From Dongia_A sp035695765 (lineage in GTDB: Bacteria; Pseudomonadota; Alphaproteobacteria; Dongiales; Dongiaceae), in assembly GCA_035695765.1 (NCBI GenBank), contig DASRRI010000059.1, positions 1 through 64,000 on the forward strand: a DNA stretch of 64,000 nt, given 5' to 3'. Of this stretch, positions 8,286 to 16,874 are shown one piece after another (the stretch's first letter is position 1; every line of letters starts with the position of its first letter). The translations under genes were made by a program, and so were the position numbers. The notes below the pieces were generated by a model, which worked only from the letters and a program-made list of their open reading frames with translations, was not told the DNA's origin and did no database searches.

Positions 8286-9017
8286 ATGCGCCTCCTCGTC
8301 TTCCAGCACATCGCGATCGAGCATCCGGGCGTTTTCCGCGAGTTCCTCAAGGCCGACGGAATCCGATGGGATGCAGTTGAGCTGGATGAGGGCCAGCCGA
8401 TTCCCGACCTCCGCGGCTACGACGCGTTGTGGGTGATGGGCGGGCCGATGGATGTGTGGGACATCGAAGAGAATCCGTGGCTGATCCCGGAGAAGCGCGC
8501 GATCCGGCAGTGGGTGCGGGAGCTGCAGCGGCCGTTTCTCGGCATCTGCCTTGGCCATCAGTTGTTGGCCGATTCGGTCGGCGGCACCTGTGGCCCGCAG
8601 TGTCCGCCCGAGGTCGGCATCATGGAGGTTTCCCTCACCGAGGACGGCAGGCGCGATCCTGTTTTCGCGCGCCAGCCGGCCACAGCCAAGGCGCTGCAAT
8701 GGCATGGCGTGCGCGTTGCCCAGCCGCCGGAGGATGCAGTGGTACTCGCCTCCTCGCCCGCCTGCCGGGTGCAGGCGATGCGTGTCGGCGACCGTGCCTG
8801 GAGCGCGCAATATCACGTTGAGCTGGAAGACAGCACGATCCCGGCCTGGGGCTGCGTACCGGAATATGCCGCCGCCCTCGAGCGCACGCACGGCGCGGGC
8901 GCGCTGCAGCGCATGGCAGACGAGGCGAAGCCGCTGATGCCGACCTTCAAGGATTGCGCGCGCCGGCTCTACCAGGATTTCATGAAGGCCGCGAGCGCGA
9001 TGGCAGTCGTGCGGTAG
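8286..9017 (+). CDS. Class I glutamine amidotransferase-like protein
   Basis: A 243-residue stand-alone GATase1 domain of the kind annotated as GMP-synthase-like glutamine amidotransferase. The nucleophile cysteine is in the elbow FLGICLGHQLL (about C88), the oxyanion segment is WVMGGPMDV, and the His-x-Glu pair of the triad is in QYHVELE (about 180). Relatives hydrolyse glutamine or gamma-glutamyl amides in amine catabolism; no synthetase partner adjoins. A paralogue of similar layout lies at 58189-58953. The stop codon abuts the stop of the convergent cupin gene exactly. Confidence 0.8.
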   Translation: MRLLVFQHIAIEHPGVFREFLKADGIRWDAVELDEGQPIPDLRGYDALWVMGGPMDVWDIEENPWLIPEKRAIRQWVRELQRPFLGICLGHQLLADSVGGTCGPQCPPEVGIMEVSLTEDGRRDPVFARQPATAKALQWHGVRVAQPPEDAVVLASSPACRVQAMRVGDRAWSAQYHVELEDSTIPAWGCVPEYAAALERTHGAGALQRMADEAKPLMPTFKDCARRLYQDFMKAASAMAVVR

Positions 9018-9377
9018 CTACGCTTTCTTCGCCTCGAAGATCGCATACCATTTGCGCACCGGTTCGATCGTCTCCCACGTGCCTTCGAAGCCGGCGGGGA
9101 TGACGAAGGCATCGCCGGCCTTGAATTCTTCCGCTTTCCCATCGGCGCCGGTCAGGATGAGGCGGCCCGACAGGATCCCGCAGAACTCGTTCTCGGCATA
9201 AGAGACACGCCACTTGCCGGGCGAGCTTTCCCAGATGCCGGAAAAGAACTGGCCGGTCGTGTCGCTGAAATAGTTCTGCAGGCGCGTTGCAGGATCGCCG
9301 GACACGACATTGCTGGGCTTGCCGGTTTCGACCGGTGGCTGATTGGCGCCGAAGCGCACCACTTGCACGGCTGCCAT
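9018..9377 (-). CDS. Small cupin-domain protein
   Basis: A single-domain cupin of 119 residues. The beta-barrel motifs are visible as YAENEFCGILSGRLIL and FKAGDAFVIPAGFEGTWE. It resembles the DUF861/EutQ-like and (S)-ureidoglycine-aminohydrolase-like cupins. The usual metal histidines are largely replaced, so catalysis is doubtful and a sensing or binding role is possible. ATG 9377 is chosen because GAGGGAG ends 7-8 bases upstream; an ATG six bases earlier is too close to that site. It is divergent from the MFS transporter. Confidence 0.7.
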   Translation of the reverse strand: MAAVQVVRFGANQPPVETGKPSNVVSGDPATRLQNYFSDTTGQFFSGIWESSPGKWRVSYAENEFCGILSGRLILTGADGKAEEFKAGDAFVIPAGFEGTWETIEPVRKWYAIFEAKKA

Positions 9378-9515
9378 GCGCATTCTCCCTCTTGCTGGCA
9401 CGGTCAATAATCGAGTGGCATAGCATGCGCGTAGCCACAGTGCTATGTCACGATCGCAAAGCATCGATCGTCATACGGCGTCGGCTCAACGACGCGACCA
9501 GACTGGGAGTTTGCT

Positions 9516-10955
9516 CTGAAGGACCAATCCACATCGTCAGCCATCAAGGCCGCCGAAGGCGCGCGCTGGGTCGATCCGTTCAAGAACGGCCTCGCGCTCT
9601 ATACCATCATGCTCAACGTCGGCATTGGGCTGCACGCGCTCGACGTCTTCATCATCTCGACCGTGATGCCGCGCGTGGTACGCGATCTCGGCGGCGCTGA
9701 ATACTACACCTGGGCCACCATGCTCTACATGGTGGCCTCGATCATCGGCACGGCAGCCGGCAACCCGGTGCGCCAGATGCTGGGCAGCCGCCTCGGCTAT
9801 GCGGTGGCGGCCTTGGTATTCGGGGCAGGATCGATCGCCTGCGCGCTGGCGCCCAGCATGTTCCTGCTGCTGGTCGCGCGCACGGTGCAGGGGCTGGGCG
9901 GCGGCACCATGATCGCCCTCTCGATGAGCCTGATCAGCCAGCTGTTTCCGCCGCACCTGCGCAAGCGTGTGCTGGCGCTGGTGTCGGCGGCATGGGGTGT
10001 CGCCTCGCTGCTAGGCCCCGGTGTCGGCGGGCTGTTCGCCTCAGCCGGCTTGTGGCGCGCCGCGTTCTGGATCAACGTGCCGATCGTGCTGCTGTTCGTA
10101 CTGGCTTGCGTGCGCCTGCCGAAGAAGAAGGCCAGCGAGACAGAAATCCGCTTCCCCTATCTGCAACTCGCGTTGCTGACGGCCGGGGTCGCGGCGGTGG
10201 CGATGGCAAGCCAGGTGGCGCACCTCTGGGCGCAGATCGGCCTGCTGGTGTCCGCCGGGGTAGCGGTCGCGCTCACCATCCGGCTCGATCAGGGCAGCGA
10301 CAACCGCATGTTCCCAAGCCATCCGCTGTCGCTGGCACGGCCAATCGGAACGGCGAACTGGGTGATGGCGCTATCGTCCGTGACCCATACAGTGATCGGT
10401 GCCTATCTGCCGCTCAGCATGCAAGTCCTGCACGGTGTGTCGGACGAGGCTGCTGGCTATGCGGTGACCGCCCTCGCGCTGTCATGGACAGTCGCGTCAA
10501 TGACGACCTCGCACATCCACGGCGCGGCGGCGCTGCGCAGCATCGTGATCGGCCAAGGGTTGTGCCTGATCGGCCTCGGCGGCATGGCGCTCGCCATCAC
10601 CGACCTGCCGTTCGCGGCGATCGTGACGCTCAACGTGATCGTCGGGTCCGGCCTTGGCAGCTCCAACCTGCACCTGGTCGAGGCTTCGATGCGTCATGCC
10701 GCGCCGGGCGAGCAGACGACGACAGCGGGCGCCATTCCGACCATCCGGTCCCTGGGGATCGCATTCGGGTCGGCGGGCGCCGGTGTCATCGCCAACAAGG
10801 CAGGCCTGACCGATGCCCTGGCCTATGCCGACGTGGCACGCTCAACGCAATGGGTGCTGTCGATCGGCGCCCTCGCGCCGCTGTTCGCGATGCTGTGCGC
10901 GATGCGCTTCGTGCGCATGATCAATGCGCAGCCGAAGGCGGTTCCCGCGGACTAG
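9516..10955 (+). CDS. MFS transporter, probable rare CTG start
   Basis: A major-facilitator permease with about 12 predicted helices (drug/H+ antiporter-like). The first ATG in frame is at 9609, but the frame stays coding-like for 31 residues upstream, with a hydrophilic N-terminal tail (ARWVDPFKNGLALYTI) leading into helix 1. No ATG, GTG or TTG occurs in frame before the upstream stop near 9432. CTG 9516, with GGGAG at 9505-9509, is therefore the best start. The loop 2-3 region reads TAAGNPVRQMLGSRLGY. The substrate is unknown. Divergent from the cupin gene. Confidence 0.75.
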   Translation: MKDQSTSSAIKAAEGARWVDPFKNGLALYTIMLNVGIGLHALDVFIISTVMPRVVRDLGGAEYYTWATMLYMVASIIGTAAGNPVRQMLGSRLGYAVAALVFGAGSIACALAPSMFLLLVARTVQGLGGGTMIALSMSLISQLFPPHLRKRVLALVSAAWGVASLLGPGVGGLFASAGLWRAAFWINVPIVLLFVLACVRLPKKKASETEIRFPYLQLALLTAGVAAVAMASQVAHLWAQIGLLVSAGVAVALTIRLDQGSDNRMFPSHPLSLARPIGTANWVMALSSVTHTVIGAYLPLSMQVLHGVSDEAAGYAVTALALSWTVASMTTSHIHGAAALRSIVIGQGLCLIGLGGMALAITDLPFAAIVTLNVIVGSGLGSSNLHLVEASMRHAAPGEQTTTAGAIPTIRSLGIAFGSAGAGVIANKAGLTDALAYADVARSTQWVLSIGALAPLFAMLCAMRFVRMINAQPKAVPAD

Positions 10956-10956
10956 G

Positions 10957-13209
10957 TTAGTGCCCCGCCGCCGCCTGCTTGCGCGGCATGGCGAGGATCT
11001 CGGCCATCGGCGGCTCGGGCGGGTGGTTGGGGAAGCGCACGATCACGCTGGTGCCCTGGCTCGGCTCGCTGCTGATCTCGATCGTGCCGCCATGCAGCTC
11101 GACGATGCCCTTCACGATGGGCAGGCCAAGGCCTGTCCCTTCGTATTTGCGGGTGAACTGGCTGTCGATCTGGCCGAACGGCGCCAGGGCGACGGGCATG
11201 TCCTTTACGTCGATGCCGATGCCGGTATCGCTGACGACGAATTCGACGCCGTCATGCCAGGGGCGGCTGGCGAGCGTGACAGTGCCGTTCTCCGGCGTGA
11301 ACTTCACGGCGTTGGACAGCAGGTTGATCAGTACCTGCTTCACGGCGCGCTTGTCGGCGTTCAGCACCACCGGACGGTCCGGCAGCTCGATCTTCATGGT
11401 GAGGCCATGCTCGAGCGTGCGCGGACGGATCAGGCGCGCGACACTGTGCGCGATCTCGTTGCAATCGACTTCTTCCATGCGCAGCTGGAAGCGGCCGGCC
11501 TCGATCTTCGACAGATCGAGGATGTCGTTGATGAGGCTGAGCAGATGCTCGCCGCTATTCCGGATGTCGCGGACATAGGAGACATAGCGCTCGTTGCCGA
11601 GAGGACCGAACAGCTCGCGCTCCACCACTTCGGAGAAGCCGATGATGGCATTCAACGGTGTACGCAATTCGTGGCTGACATTGGCGAGGAATTCGGACTT
11701 GGAGCGATTGGCGATGACGGCCTGCTCCCAGGCCTTCACCAGCTCGTCCTCATGCTGCTTCTGCGCGGTCAAGTCGCTGCAGATCGCCATATAGCCTTCA
11801 TCGCCGATCGGCAGGCGGCGGACAGACAGCAAGCGGCCGTCGCCGCGGCGATAGAGCCAGCGGCCCGAGGGCTCAAACGCTTTAGGGTCGGTCGCGGGCT
11901 TGCCCTGATCGTCGGTATCCAGCTGGTGCGCGCGCCCGCTCTTCTTGAGCTCGTCCAGCATCTCGTCCATGGTCACGCCGGAACGCAGGAAGCTCTCCGG
12001 GAACTGCCACATTTGCAGATAGGCCCGGTTCCAGTGCTGTAGCCGGCGGTCGCGGTCGAACACCGCAATGCCGTCTTCGATCGACTGGATGGTGGCGCCC
12101 AGCATCTGGGCGGATTGGCGCAGGGCATCGTTGCGCGCCTCGATCACCTTGACTTGCTCGCGCGTCACGCGGCGGATGGCAACAATCTGCCAGAGCACGA
12201 ACAGGCCGATCCCGCTCAGGATGATGAGGGCCAGCAAAGCGCCCGGCCCCAGGGTCGCCATCAGCGCGCGGCCGGGCGCTTCCGGCGCCCAGGTCAGCGC
12301 CCCGAGATTCGCTCCATCGCTGCCGAGGAGCGGAATCTGTTGAGGGCGCGCATAGACGTTGTTGATGAGCGAGGCCGCCAGCCCTTCGTTCGATGCTCCT
12401 GCCTGCACGGGGGCGACGATCCGCGGCTCGATGATTCCATAGATTGCGCCGACCTGCTGCAGGTATTCGGGCGTAAGGGAACGCAGCATGACCAGAACGG
12501 AGGTGCCCGGCCGCTTTGCGAGCAGGTCGTGGTGCTCATAGGGCGTGAGGGCGGATGCACCGGCGATCGCCAGCTGGCCCTTGTAGGAGATGTAGCCTGC
12601 TTGCGGCGTCGGGCCGGTGTCAGCGCTGCCGGTGGCAGCACGTGCCGCATCCACGAGGCCATTGAGGCCGCCCGCGAAGATCAGGTCAGCCGGGGCCAGG
12701 ATCACGCCCTGCCATTTGCCGAACAGGATCTGGTTGTCGGGACCCAGCAGGAGGACGCCGTCAACCGCCTTGTCCGGTCCGAGCACCGTACTCTGGGCAA
12801 AGGTCGAATCCGCCCAGGCGGGACTGTATTGGACATGCACATTCTCGAACGCCTCGTCCCACCAGGAATAATCGAGCGCAACCGTGGTGGCCGCACTGCG
12901 CAGGTTGGAGAGGACGAGCTTGGTGCGGGCCGAGGCGTCCTCGGCATATTGCCGGTCGACCTCGCGCGCGCTGAACCACAGCATGGTCGCAATGGTCGCC
13001 GCCATGGCCAGGATGAGACCGACGATCGGGAAGATGGTGGCGCGCGCCGGACGCAGCACCGGTCCCCGGCGATCGGCTGAATAAGCCGGCGGCGCTGCGT
13101 GCTGCGGTTGTATCGTCACTGGCGCACCGGCTGTCGTCTCCGACCGATCAAAAGCTGCGGAACCATTCCCTGGACTCCCCCGATCCCGGAACACACGCAG
13201 ATCGGGCAC
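10957..13209 (-). CDS. Membrane sensor histidine kinase with CHASE4 and PAS domains
   Basis: A 750-residue hybrid-free kinase. In order: cytoplasmic N-tail, first transmembrane helix (about 60-80), periplasmic CHASE4-type sensor domain (about 85-300, with the LDYSWWDEAFE motif), second helix (about 318-340), a PAS domain (about 365-475, ATIQSIEDGIAVFDRDRR), HisKA with the phospho-acceptor in NVSHELRTPLNAIIGF (about 505), and HATPase (NLLSNAVKFT, DTGIGID, GTGLGLPIVK). It phosphorylates an unknown response regulator; none is adjacent. GTG 13209 is the upstream limit; GTG 13119 is an alternative start. It is divergent from the small RNA gene. Confidence 0.85.
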   Translation of the reverse strand: MPDLRVFRDRGSPGNGSAAFDRSETTAGAPVTIQPQHAAPPAYSADRRGPVLRPARATIFPIVGLILAMAATIATMLWFSAREVDRQYAEDASARTKLVLSNLRSAATTVALDYSWWDEAFENVHVQYSPAWADSTFAQSTVLGPDKAVDGVLLLGPDNQILFGKWQGVILAPADLIFAGGLNGLVDAARAATGSADTGPTPQAGYISYKGQLAIAGASALTPYEHHDLLAKRPGTSVLVMLRSLTPEYLQQVGAIYGIIEPRIVAPVQAGASNEGLAASLINNVYARPQQIPLLGSDGANLGALTWAPEAPGRALMATLGPGALLALIILSGIGLFVLWQIVAIRRVTREQVKVIEARNDALRQSAQMLGATIQSIEDGIAVFDRDRRLQHWNRAYLQMWQFPESFLRSGVTMDEMLDELKKSGRAHQLDTDDQGKPATDPKAFEPSGRWLYRRGDGRLLSVRRLPIGDEGYMAICSDLTAQKQHEDELVKAWEQAVIANRSKSEFLANVSHELRTPLNAIIGFSEVVERELFGPLGNERYVSYVRDIRNSGEHLLSLINDILDLSKIEAGRFQLRMEEVDCNEIAHSVARLIRPRTLEHGLTMKIELPDRPVVLNADKRAVKQVLINLLSNAVKFTPENGTVTLASRPWHDGVEFVVSDTGIGIDVKDMPVALAPFGQIDSQFTRKYEGTGLGLPIVKGIVELHGGTIEISSEPSQGTSVIVRFPNHPPEPPMAEILAMPRKQAAAGH

Positions 13210-13374
13210 AAATTCTGGTCAACATTGGTACTGATTTGGTTAACGTGAGCTAAGAGTCGGGTGGCTGCAGGGTCGTCACTGTGCAGTGCAGAAAACAAAA
13301 CTTCACATTTTATCAGCGCGTAACATGCTGATACATATTGTGAAAATCGTTTCACGAAGCGCGCTCGATGATTC

Positions 13375-13403
13375 TTGACATTTCGCAAGCGCAGCATCAT
13401 ATT
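13375..13403 (+). promoter_or_regulatory. Sigma70-type promoter of the candidate small RNA
   Basis: TTGACA (13375-13380) and CATATT (13398-13403) are separated by exactly 17 bases. The predicted start, 7-8 bases later, coincides with the first base of a stem-loop at 13411. No protein-coding frame follows before the terminator at 13481-13511. Confidence 0.7.
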
Positions 13404-13410
13404 TTGCATC

Positions 13411-13511
13411 GCGACAACTGGATATCTCCCCTGACATTCCGTTGTCGCATCGCCCTTATGGGCGTTTCCTCCCAGAACTTGGGCCGTGCTTTGGCACGGC
13501 CCACTTTTTTT
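13411..13511 (+). ncRNA. Candidate trans-acting small RNA, about 100 nt
   Basis: A compact, fully structured transcript. Stem 1 is GCGACAAC (13411-13418) paired with GTTGTCGC (13441-13448), presenting a 22-base loop with UCUCCCC. Stem 2 is CGCCC-TTAT-GGGCG (13451-13464). A single-stranded stretch holding UUUCCUCCC follows. The intrinsic terminator is GGGCCGTGC (13481-13489) paired with GCACGGCCC (13494-13502), followed by seven Ts. Exposed CU-rich segments complementary to Shine-Dalgarno sequences are typical of alphaproteobacterial regulatory RNAs (alpha-r14/alpha-r15 type). Family membership is not established here. It lies between the divergent kinase and the convergent GNAT gene. Confidence 0.72.
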
Positions 13512-13514
13512 GCG

Positions 13515-14060
13515 CTAAACAGGCAAGCTGCTGTCGCCAGGCCCAAGCGCCCGCTGCATCAGGACGCTGTGGACCCAGCGGCCATGCTTGAAGCCGATGG
13601 CGCGAAATGTGCCCGTCAGCTCAAAGCCGCAGGCCCGGTGCAGGCCGATGGACGCTTCGTTGCCGGAATCGCCGATGACGGCAATCATCTGGCGCTTGCC
13701 GAGATCCGTGCAGATATCGATCAGCCGGCGGAGCAAGCCGCGGCCGATGCCCCGCCCCGCGGCGCCCGGCGCGACATAGACGGAATCCTCCACCGCAAAC
13801 CGATAGGCACTGCGCGGCCGATAAGGGCCGGCATAGGCGTAGCCGAGGACCGCGCCGCCCTCGCCCTCGACCGCGCAGAGATACGGCAGCCCCGCGTCAG
13901 CGATTGACCGCCAGCGCCGCGCCAGCTCCGCAGCATCGGGCGGCACTTCCTCGAAAGAGGCGAGGCCATGGAGCACGTGGTGCGCATAGATGCGTTGGAC
14001 CGACTCCAGGTCCGCTTGCTCAACCGGGCGGATGGCGAAGGTCGTTACTGGATCGCTCAC
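13515..14060 (-). CDS. GNAT N-acetyltransferase, phosphinothricin acetyltransferase-like
   Basis: A 181-residue GNAT enzyme with the features of the Pat/Bar group: IRPVEQADLESVQRIYAHHV at the start, the conserved ASFEEVPPD, the AYAGPYRPRSAYR block, and the acetyl-CoA loop VAPGAAGRGIGRGLL, then GLHRACGFELTG. These enzymes acetylate small amines such as phosphinothricin or methionine sulfoximine with acetyl-CoA. It uses a GTG start 9 bases after the stop of the N-formylglutamate amidohydrolase gene, so the two form an operon. The terminator of the convergent small RNA ends 3 bases past its stop codon. Confidence 0.82.
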   Translation of the reverse strand: MSDPVTTFAIRPVEQADLESVQRIYAHHVLHGLASFEEVPPDAAELARRWRSIADAGLPYLCAVEGEGGAVLGYAYAGPYRPRSAYRFAVEDSVYVAPGAAGRGIGRGLLRRLIDICTDLGKRQMIAVIGDSGNEASIGLHRACGFELTGTFRAIGFKHGRWVHSVLMQRALGPGDSSLPV

Positions 14061-14069
14061 AGCGCGCGG

Positions 14070-15008
14070 TCAGGCGGCTTGGGCGAGCTGCAGGGCCACG
14101 CTGCTCAGCTGCTCGATCAGAGTCTTCAGGATGTCCTGCACGACGGCAAAGCCTTGGGTCGGCTCCAGGTTCGCCTCGCTCATATAGAGCGCGCGGTTGA
14201 TCTCGAGCTGCAGGACATGAACGCGTTGCGCCGGCCTGCCGTAGGCCTGCGCGACATAGCCGCCGGAATAAGGATTGTTGCGCCGGACCTTGGCGCCACG
14301 TTCCGACAAGACTGCTTCCGCCCTTGCCGTCATCCGCTCCGCGCAGGAAGCGCCGAAGCAATCGCCCAGCACGTAGTCGACATCGATGCGCTGCCGGCTG
14401 TGCAGCCCATCCATCCAGGCGCCGGCAGACGGCATGGAATGGCAATCGAGCAGCACGCAGAGGCCGAACTGGCGCCTGGTCTCCGCGATCAGGTCCCCGA
14501 GCGCGCGGTGGTAGGGGCGATAGAACAGGTCAAGCCGCCGCGCCGCCTCCGGCAGCGGAAGTTTCGCGCGGTAGATCTCCTGCTCGTTCGCCGCCAGGCG
14601 CGGTATGACACCGAGGCCGGCAAGCACACGCGGCGAGGCGGCATTCACCGGCAAGCTCAGGCGCTCCGCGAACATGTCCTGGTCAAGCTCGGTCGGCTCG
14701 CGGTTCGGGTCGACGAAGACGCGGGGAAAAAGAGCGGATAGCAAGGGCGCGCCCAGCTTTGGCGCCGCCGCCACCAGGCGATCGACGAAGCAATCCTCCG
14801 ATTGCCTGAGCACGGTTTCGGCAAGGCAGGATTGCTTGGCGAATTCCTCCGGGTAGATCCGCCCGCTGTGGGGCGAAGCGAGGATCAGCGGGCTCGATTG
14901 CCGTGCCGGCAACGTGAGCTGGAGCGGATTGCTCGCGAGGTCCGCGAGGCTCGCCCGGCGGGCGGCAAAGTCGGCCAAGCTGGCCTGTCGGGCGGTGAGA
15001 TCATTCAT
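14070..15008 (-). CDS. N-formylglutamate amidohydrolase family protein
   Basis: A 312-residue zinc hydrolase of the N-formylglutamate amidohydrolase family (PF05013). The conserved blocks are LILASPHSGRIYP, ALFPRVFVDPNREP, YRPYHRALGDLI and the active-site LLDCHSMPS. HutG-type members deformylate N-formylglutamate in histidine breakdown, but no hut genes are near, so the physiological substrate is open. The extreme N-terminus carries a tandem duplication (ARQASLADFA then ARRASLADLA). It is divergent from the CpdR gene, an arrangement also known in other alphaproteobacteria. Confidence 0.82.
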   Translation of the reverse strand: MNDLTARQASLADFAARRASLADLASNPLQLTLPARQSSPLILASPHSGRIYPEEFAKQSCLAETVLRQSEDCFVDRLVAAAPKLGAPLLSALFPRVFVDPNREPTELDQDMFAERLSLPVNAASPRVLAGLGVIPRLAANEQEIYRAKLPLPEAARRLDLFYRPYHRALGDLIAETRRQFGLCVLLDCHSMPSAGAWMDGLHSRQRIDVDYVLGDCFGASCAERMTARAEAVLSERGAKVRRNNPYSGGYVAQAYGRPAQRVHVLQLEINRALYMSEANLEPTQGFAVVQDILKTLIEQLSSVALQLAQAA

Positions 15009-15174
15009 GGCAAGCAGATTTACTGGAAACGATCCGGCCTGTCACGAATCGGGAATGTCACCGGGGATGTGAGGAGAAGCGAAGAATGCCCTTGGTTCCG
15101 ACTCGGCTATGAGCATCTAATCCGATGCCATCGATCCGTCATGCGGATCAAAAGTGCGGGGGCTCTGGGCAAAG

Positions 15175-15537
15175 ATGGCACGAATTCTCTTGGCGGAAGA
15201 CGATGCGGAGATGCGCTCGTTCCTGGCGCACTGCCTGCGGCGCGCAGGCCATGACGTGAGCGCGACCGAGGATGGCGAGAGCGCGGCGACCCAGCTGGAG
15301 CGGCGCGACTTCGACCTGCTGCTGGCGGATGTGGTGATGCCGGGGATCGACGGCGTCGAGCTCGCCAAGCGCGCGGCCCGCATCGCGCCGGACCTCAAGA
15401 TCGTCTTCATCACCGGATTTGCCGCGGTCGCCCTGAACCAGGGATGCGGGCCCGACGGACGGCGCAATCCGGGCCTCTCCAAGCCATTCCACTTGAACCG
15501 GCTGGTGAATGAAGTGCGCCAGATGCTGGCGGCGTGA
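15175..15537 (+). CDS. cpdR: CpdR-type single-domain response regulator
   Basis: A 120-residue stand-alone receiver. It begins MARILLAEDD, has the phosphorylation site near D52 in LLLADVVMPGIDG, and ends with KIVFITGFAAVALN and LSKPFHLNRLVNEV. The ITGFAAVAL run and the C-terminal block are characteristic of CpdR, which, when unphosphorylated, helps ClpXP degrade CtrA and other cell-cycle factors at the pole. Phosphate comes from the CckA-ChpT relay. ATG 15175 fits the family length; a GTG/ATG further upstream would add residues not seen in homologues. The linker before LSKPF (QGCGPDGRRNPG) differs somewhat from Caulobacter. Confidence 0.88.
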   Translation: MARILLAEDDAEMRSFLAHCLRRAGHDVSATEDGESAATQLERRDFDLLLADVVMPGIDGVELAKRAARIAPDLKIVFITGFAAVALNQGCGPDGRRNPGLSKPFHLNRLVNEVRQMLAA

Positions 15538-15584
15538 CCGAACGTCACGCTTCAGGGCAAAATAAGCCGCAGAACGCTGGTGAA

Positions 15585-15659
15585 TGGTGGGCGGTACTGG
15601 GATTGAACCAGTGACCCCTACGATGTCAACGTAGTGCTCTCCCGCTGAGCTAACCGCCC
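15585..15659 (-). tRNA. tRNA-Val (anticodon GAC)
   Basis: Read on the minus strand, GGGCGGT pairs with ACCGCCC as the acceptor stem. The D-arm sequence is TTAGCTCAGCGGGAGAGC. The anticodon arm is CTACG-TTGACAT-CGTAG with anticodon GAC, and the T-arm is CTGG-TTCAATC-CCAG. A discriminator A and an encoded CCA follow (15585-15588). Total 75 nt; all four arms pair fully. Confidence 0.97.
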
Positions 15660-15676
15660 GTTCCCGGAACCGGGAT

Positions 15677-15701
15677 GGCCGGGCCAGGACAACGCCCGGC
15701 C
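15677..15701 (-). terminator. Stem-loop between the nine-gene operon and tRNA-Val
   Basis: GGCCGGGC (15677-15684) pairs with GCCCGGCC (15694-15701) around 9 bases. It lies downstream of the last gene of the minus-strand operon and 18 bases before the tRNA 5' end. It lacks a T-run. A second palindrome, TCCCGGAACCGGGA, fills the remaining gap. It may end the operon or mark RNA processing. Confidence 0.4.
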
Positions 15702-15772
15702 GGCAAGACGGGGGGCAAATAGCATCCCGACAGGTGGAATGCAAGGCCGGCCGGACACCCGCCGATCGGCCG

Positions 15773-16867
15773 CTAGGCCGCGGCGAAGACGTGGCACCGT
15801 TCCGCGGCGATCATGGCGAAGGCCTGGGTACCGACTTCCAGCAACCGTCCTGCCGCATGCGACCGCCCTTGCTGGATGGAGAGGGTTTCGCCGGCAGCCG
15901 TCCTGGCGCGGTAGTTCACCGTGTCACCGAGGAAGATACGCTCCCCGACCGTGACGGGAATTGCAATGCGCGCGCCGTTACCACGTTCTGCTGCCAGCTC
16001 GATCTCCTCGGGGCGGATCATGATCCGGACGTCGCGGGTTTCCGTTGTGATCGCATTGTCTGGAATGGTGAGGACGGATTCACCGGACAGCTTCACCGCG
16101 ATCTCGCTGCCGTGCCGGCCCGCGACTTGTCCATGCAGGAAATTGGAATTGCCGATAAAGCCGGCCACGAAGGGTGTCGCAGGCCGGTCATAGAGGTCTT
16201 CGCCGCTGCCGACCTGCACGATGCGGCCGTGACTGAACACGGCGATGCGGTCGCTCATGCGCAGTGCTTCTTCCTGGTCGTGGGTGACATAGAGGATGGT
16301 GACGCCGAGCCGGTCATGAAGCTTGCGGATTTCGAGCTGGATCTCCTCGCGCAGCTTCTTGTCGAGCGCGCCGAGCGGCTCATCCATCAGCAGAAGTTGC
16401 GGCTCGTAGACCAGGGCCCGCGCCAGGGCCACGCGCTGCTGCTGACCGCCGGACAATTGGTTCGCCCACCGCGCGGCGAATCGCTCGAGCTGGACCAGGC
16501 GCAGCGCCTTGCCCACCCGCTCGACAATCTCCGCTCTTGGAAGCTTCCGCACGGAAAGCGGAAACGCGACATTGTCGGCGACGCTCATATGCGGAAACAA
16601 CGTGTAGCGCTGGAACACCATGCCGATGTTGCGCCGCTGGGGCGGCAGGCCGGTGACGGACGTGCCGTTGAGCAGGATCTGGCCGCTGGTCGGTTCGTCG
16701 AAGCCGGCGATCATGTTGAGGGTTGTGGTCTTGCCCGAGCCGCTGGAGCCGAGGAAGGTCAGGAACTCGCCTTTCCGCACGTCGAGGGAGACATCATCGA
16801 CGGCAGCGAAATCGCCGTATCGCTTGTGCAGGTCCATCAGACGGACGGCAGGGCTTGCGTTGCTCAT
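15773..16867 (-). CDS. ABC transporter ATPase, polyamine/amine type (PotA-like)
   Basis: A 364-residue ATPase that powers import through the two permeases encoded just upstream. The nucleotide-binding domain shows Walker A GSSGSGKTTT (about 40), the signature LSGGQQQR, Walker B LLLMDEPLGALD and the H-loop VTHDQEEAL. A C-terminal TOBE-like regulatory region follows (about 240-364). The start ATG 16867 lies 7 bases after the upstream permease stop, with GAGGTGA in the gap. It is the last gene of the putative nine-gene operon. Confidence 0.92.
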   Translation of the reverse strand: MSNASPAVRLMDLHKRYGDFAAVDDVSLDVRKGEFLTFLGSSGSGKTTTLNMIAGFDEPTSGQILLNGTSVTGLPPQRRNIGMVFQRYTLFPHMSVADNVAFPLSVRKLPRAEIVERVGKALRLVQLERFAARWANQLSGGQQQRVALARALVYEPQLLLMDEPLGALDKKLREEIQLEIRKLHDRLGVTILYVTHDQEEALRMSDRIAVFSHGRIVQVGSGEDLYDRPATPFVAGFIGNSNFLHGQVAGRHGSEIAVKLSGESVLTIPDNAITTETRDVRIMIRPEEIELAAERGNGARIAIPVTVGERIFLGDTVNYRARTAAGETLSIQQGRSHAAGRLLEVGTQAFAMIAAERCHVFAAA

Positions 16868-16874
16868 GGTCACC

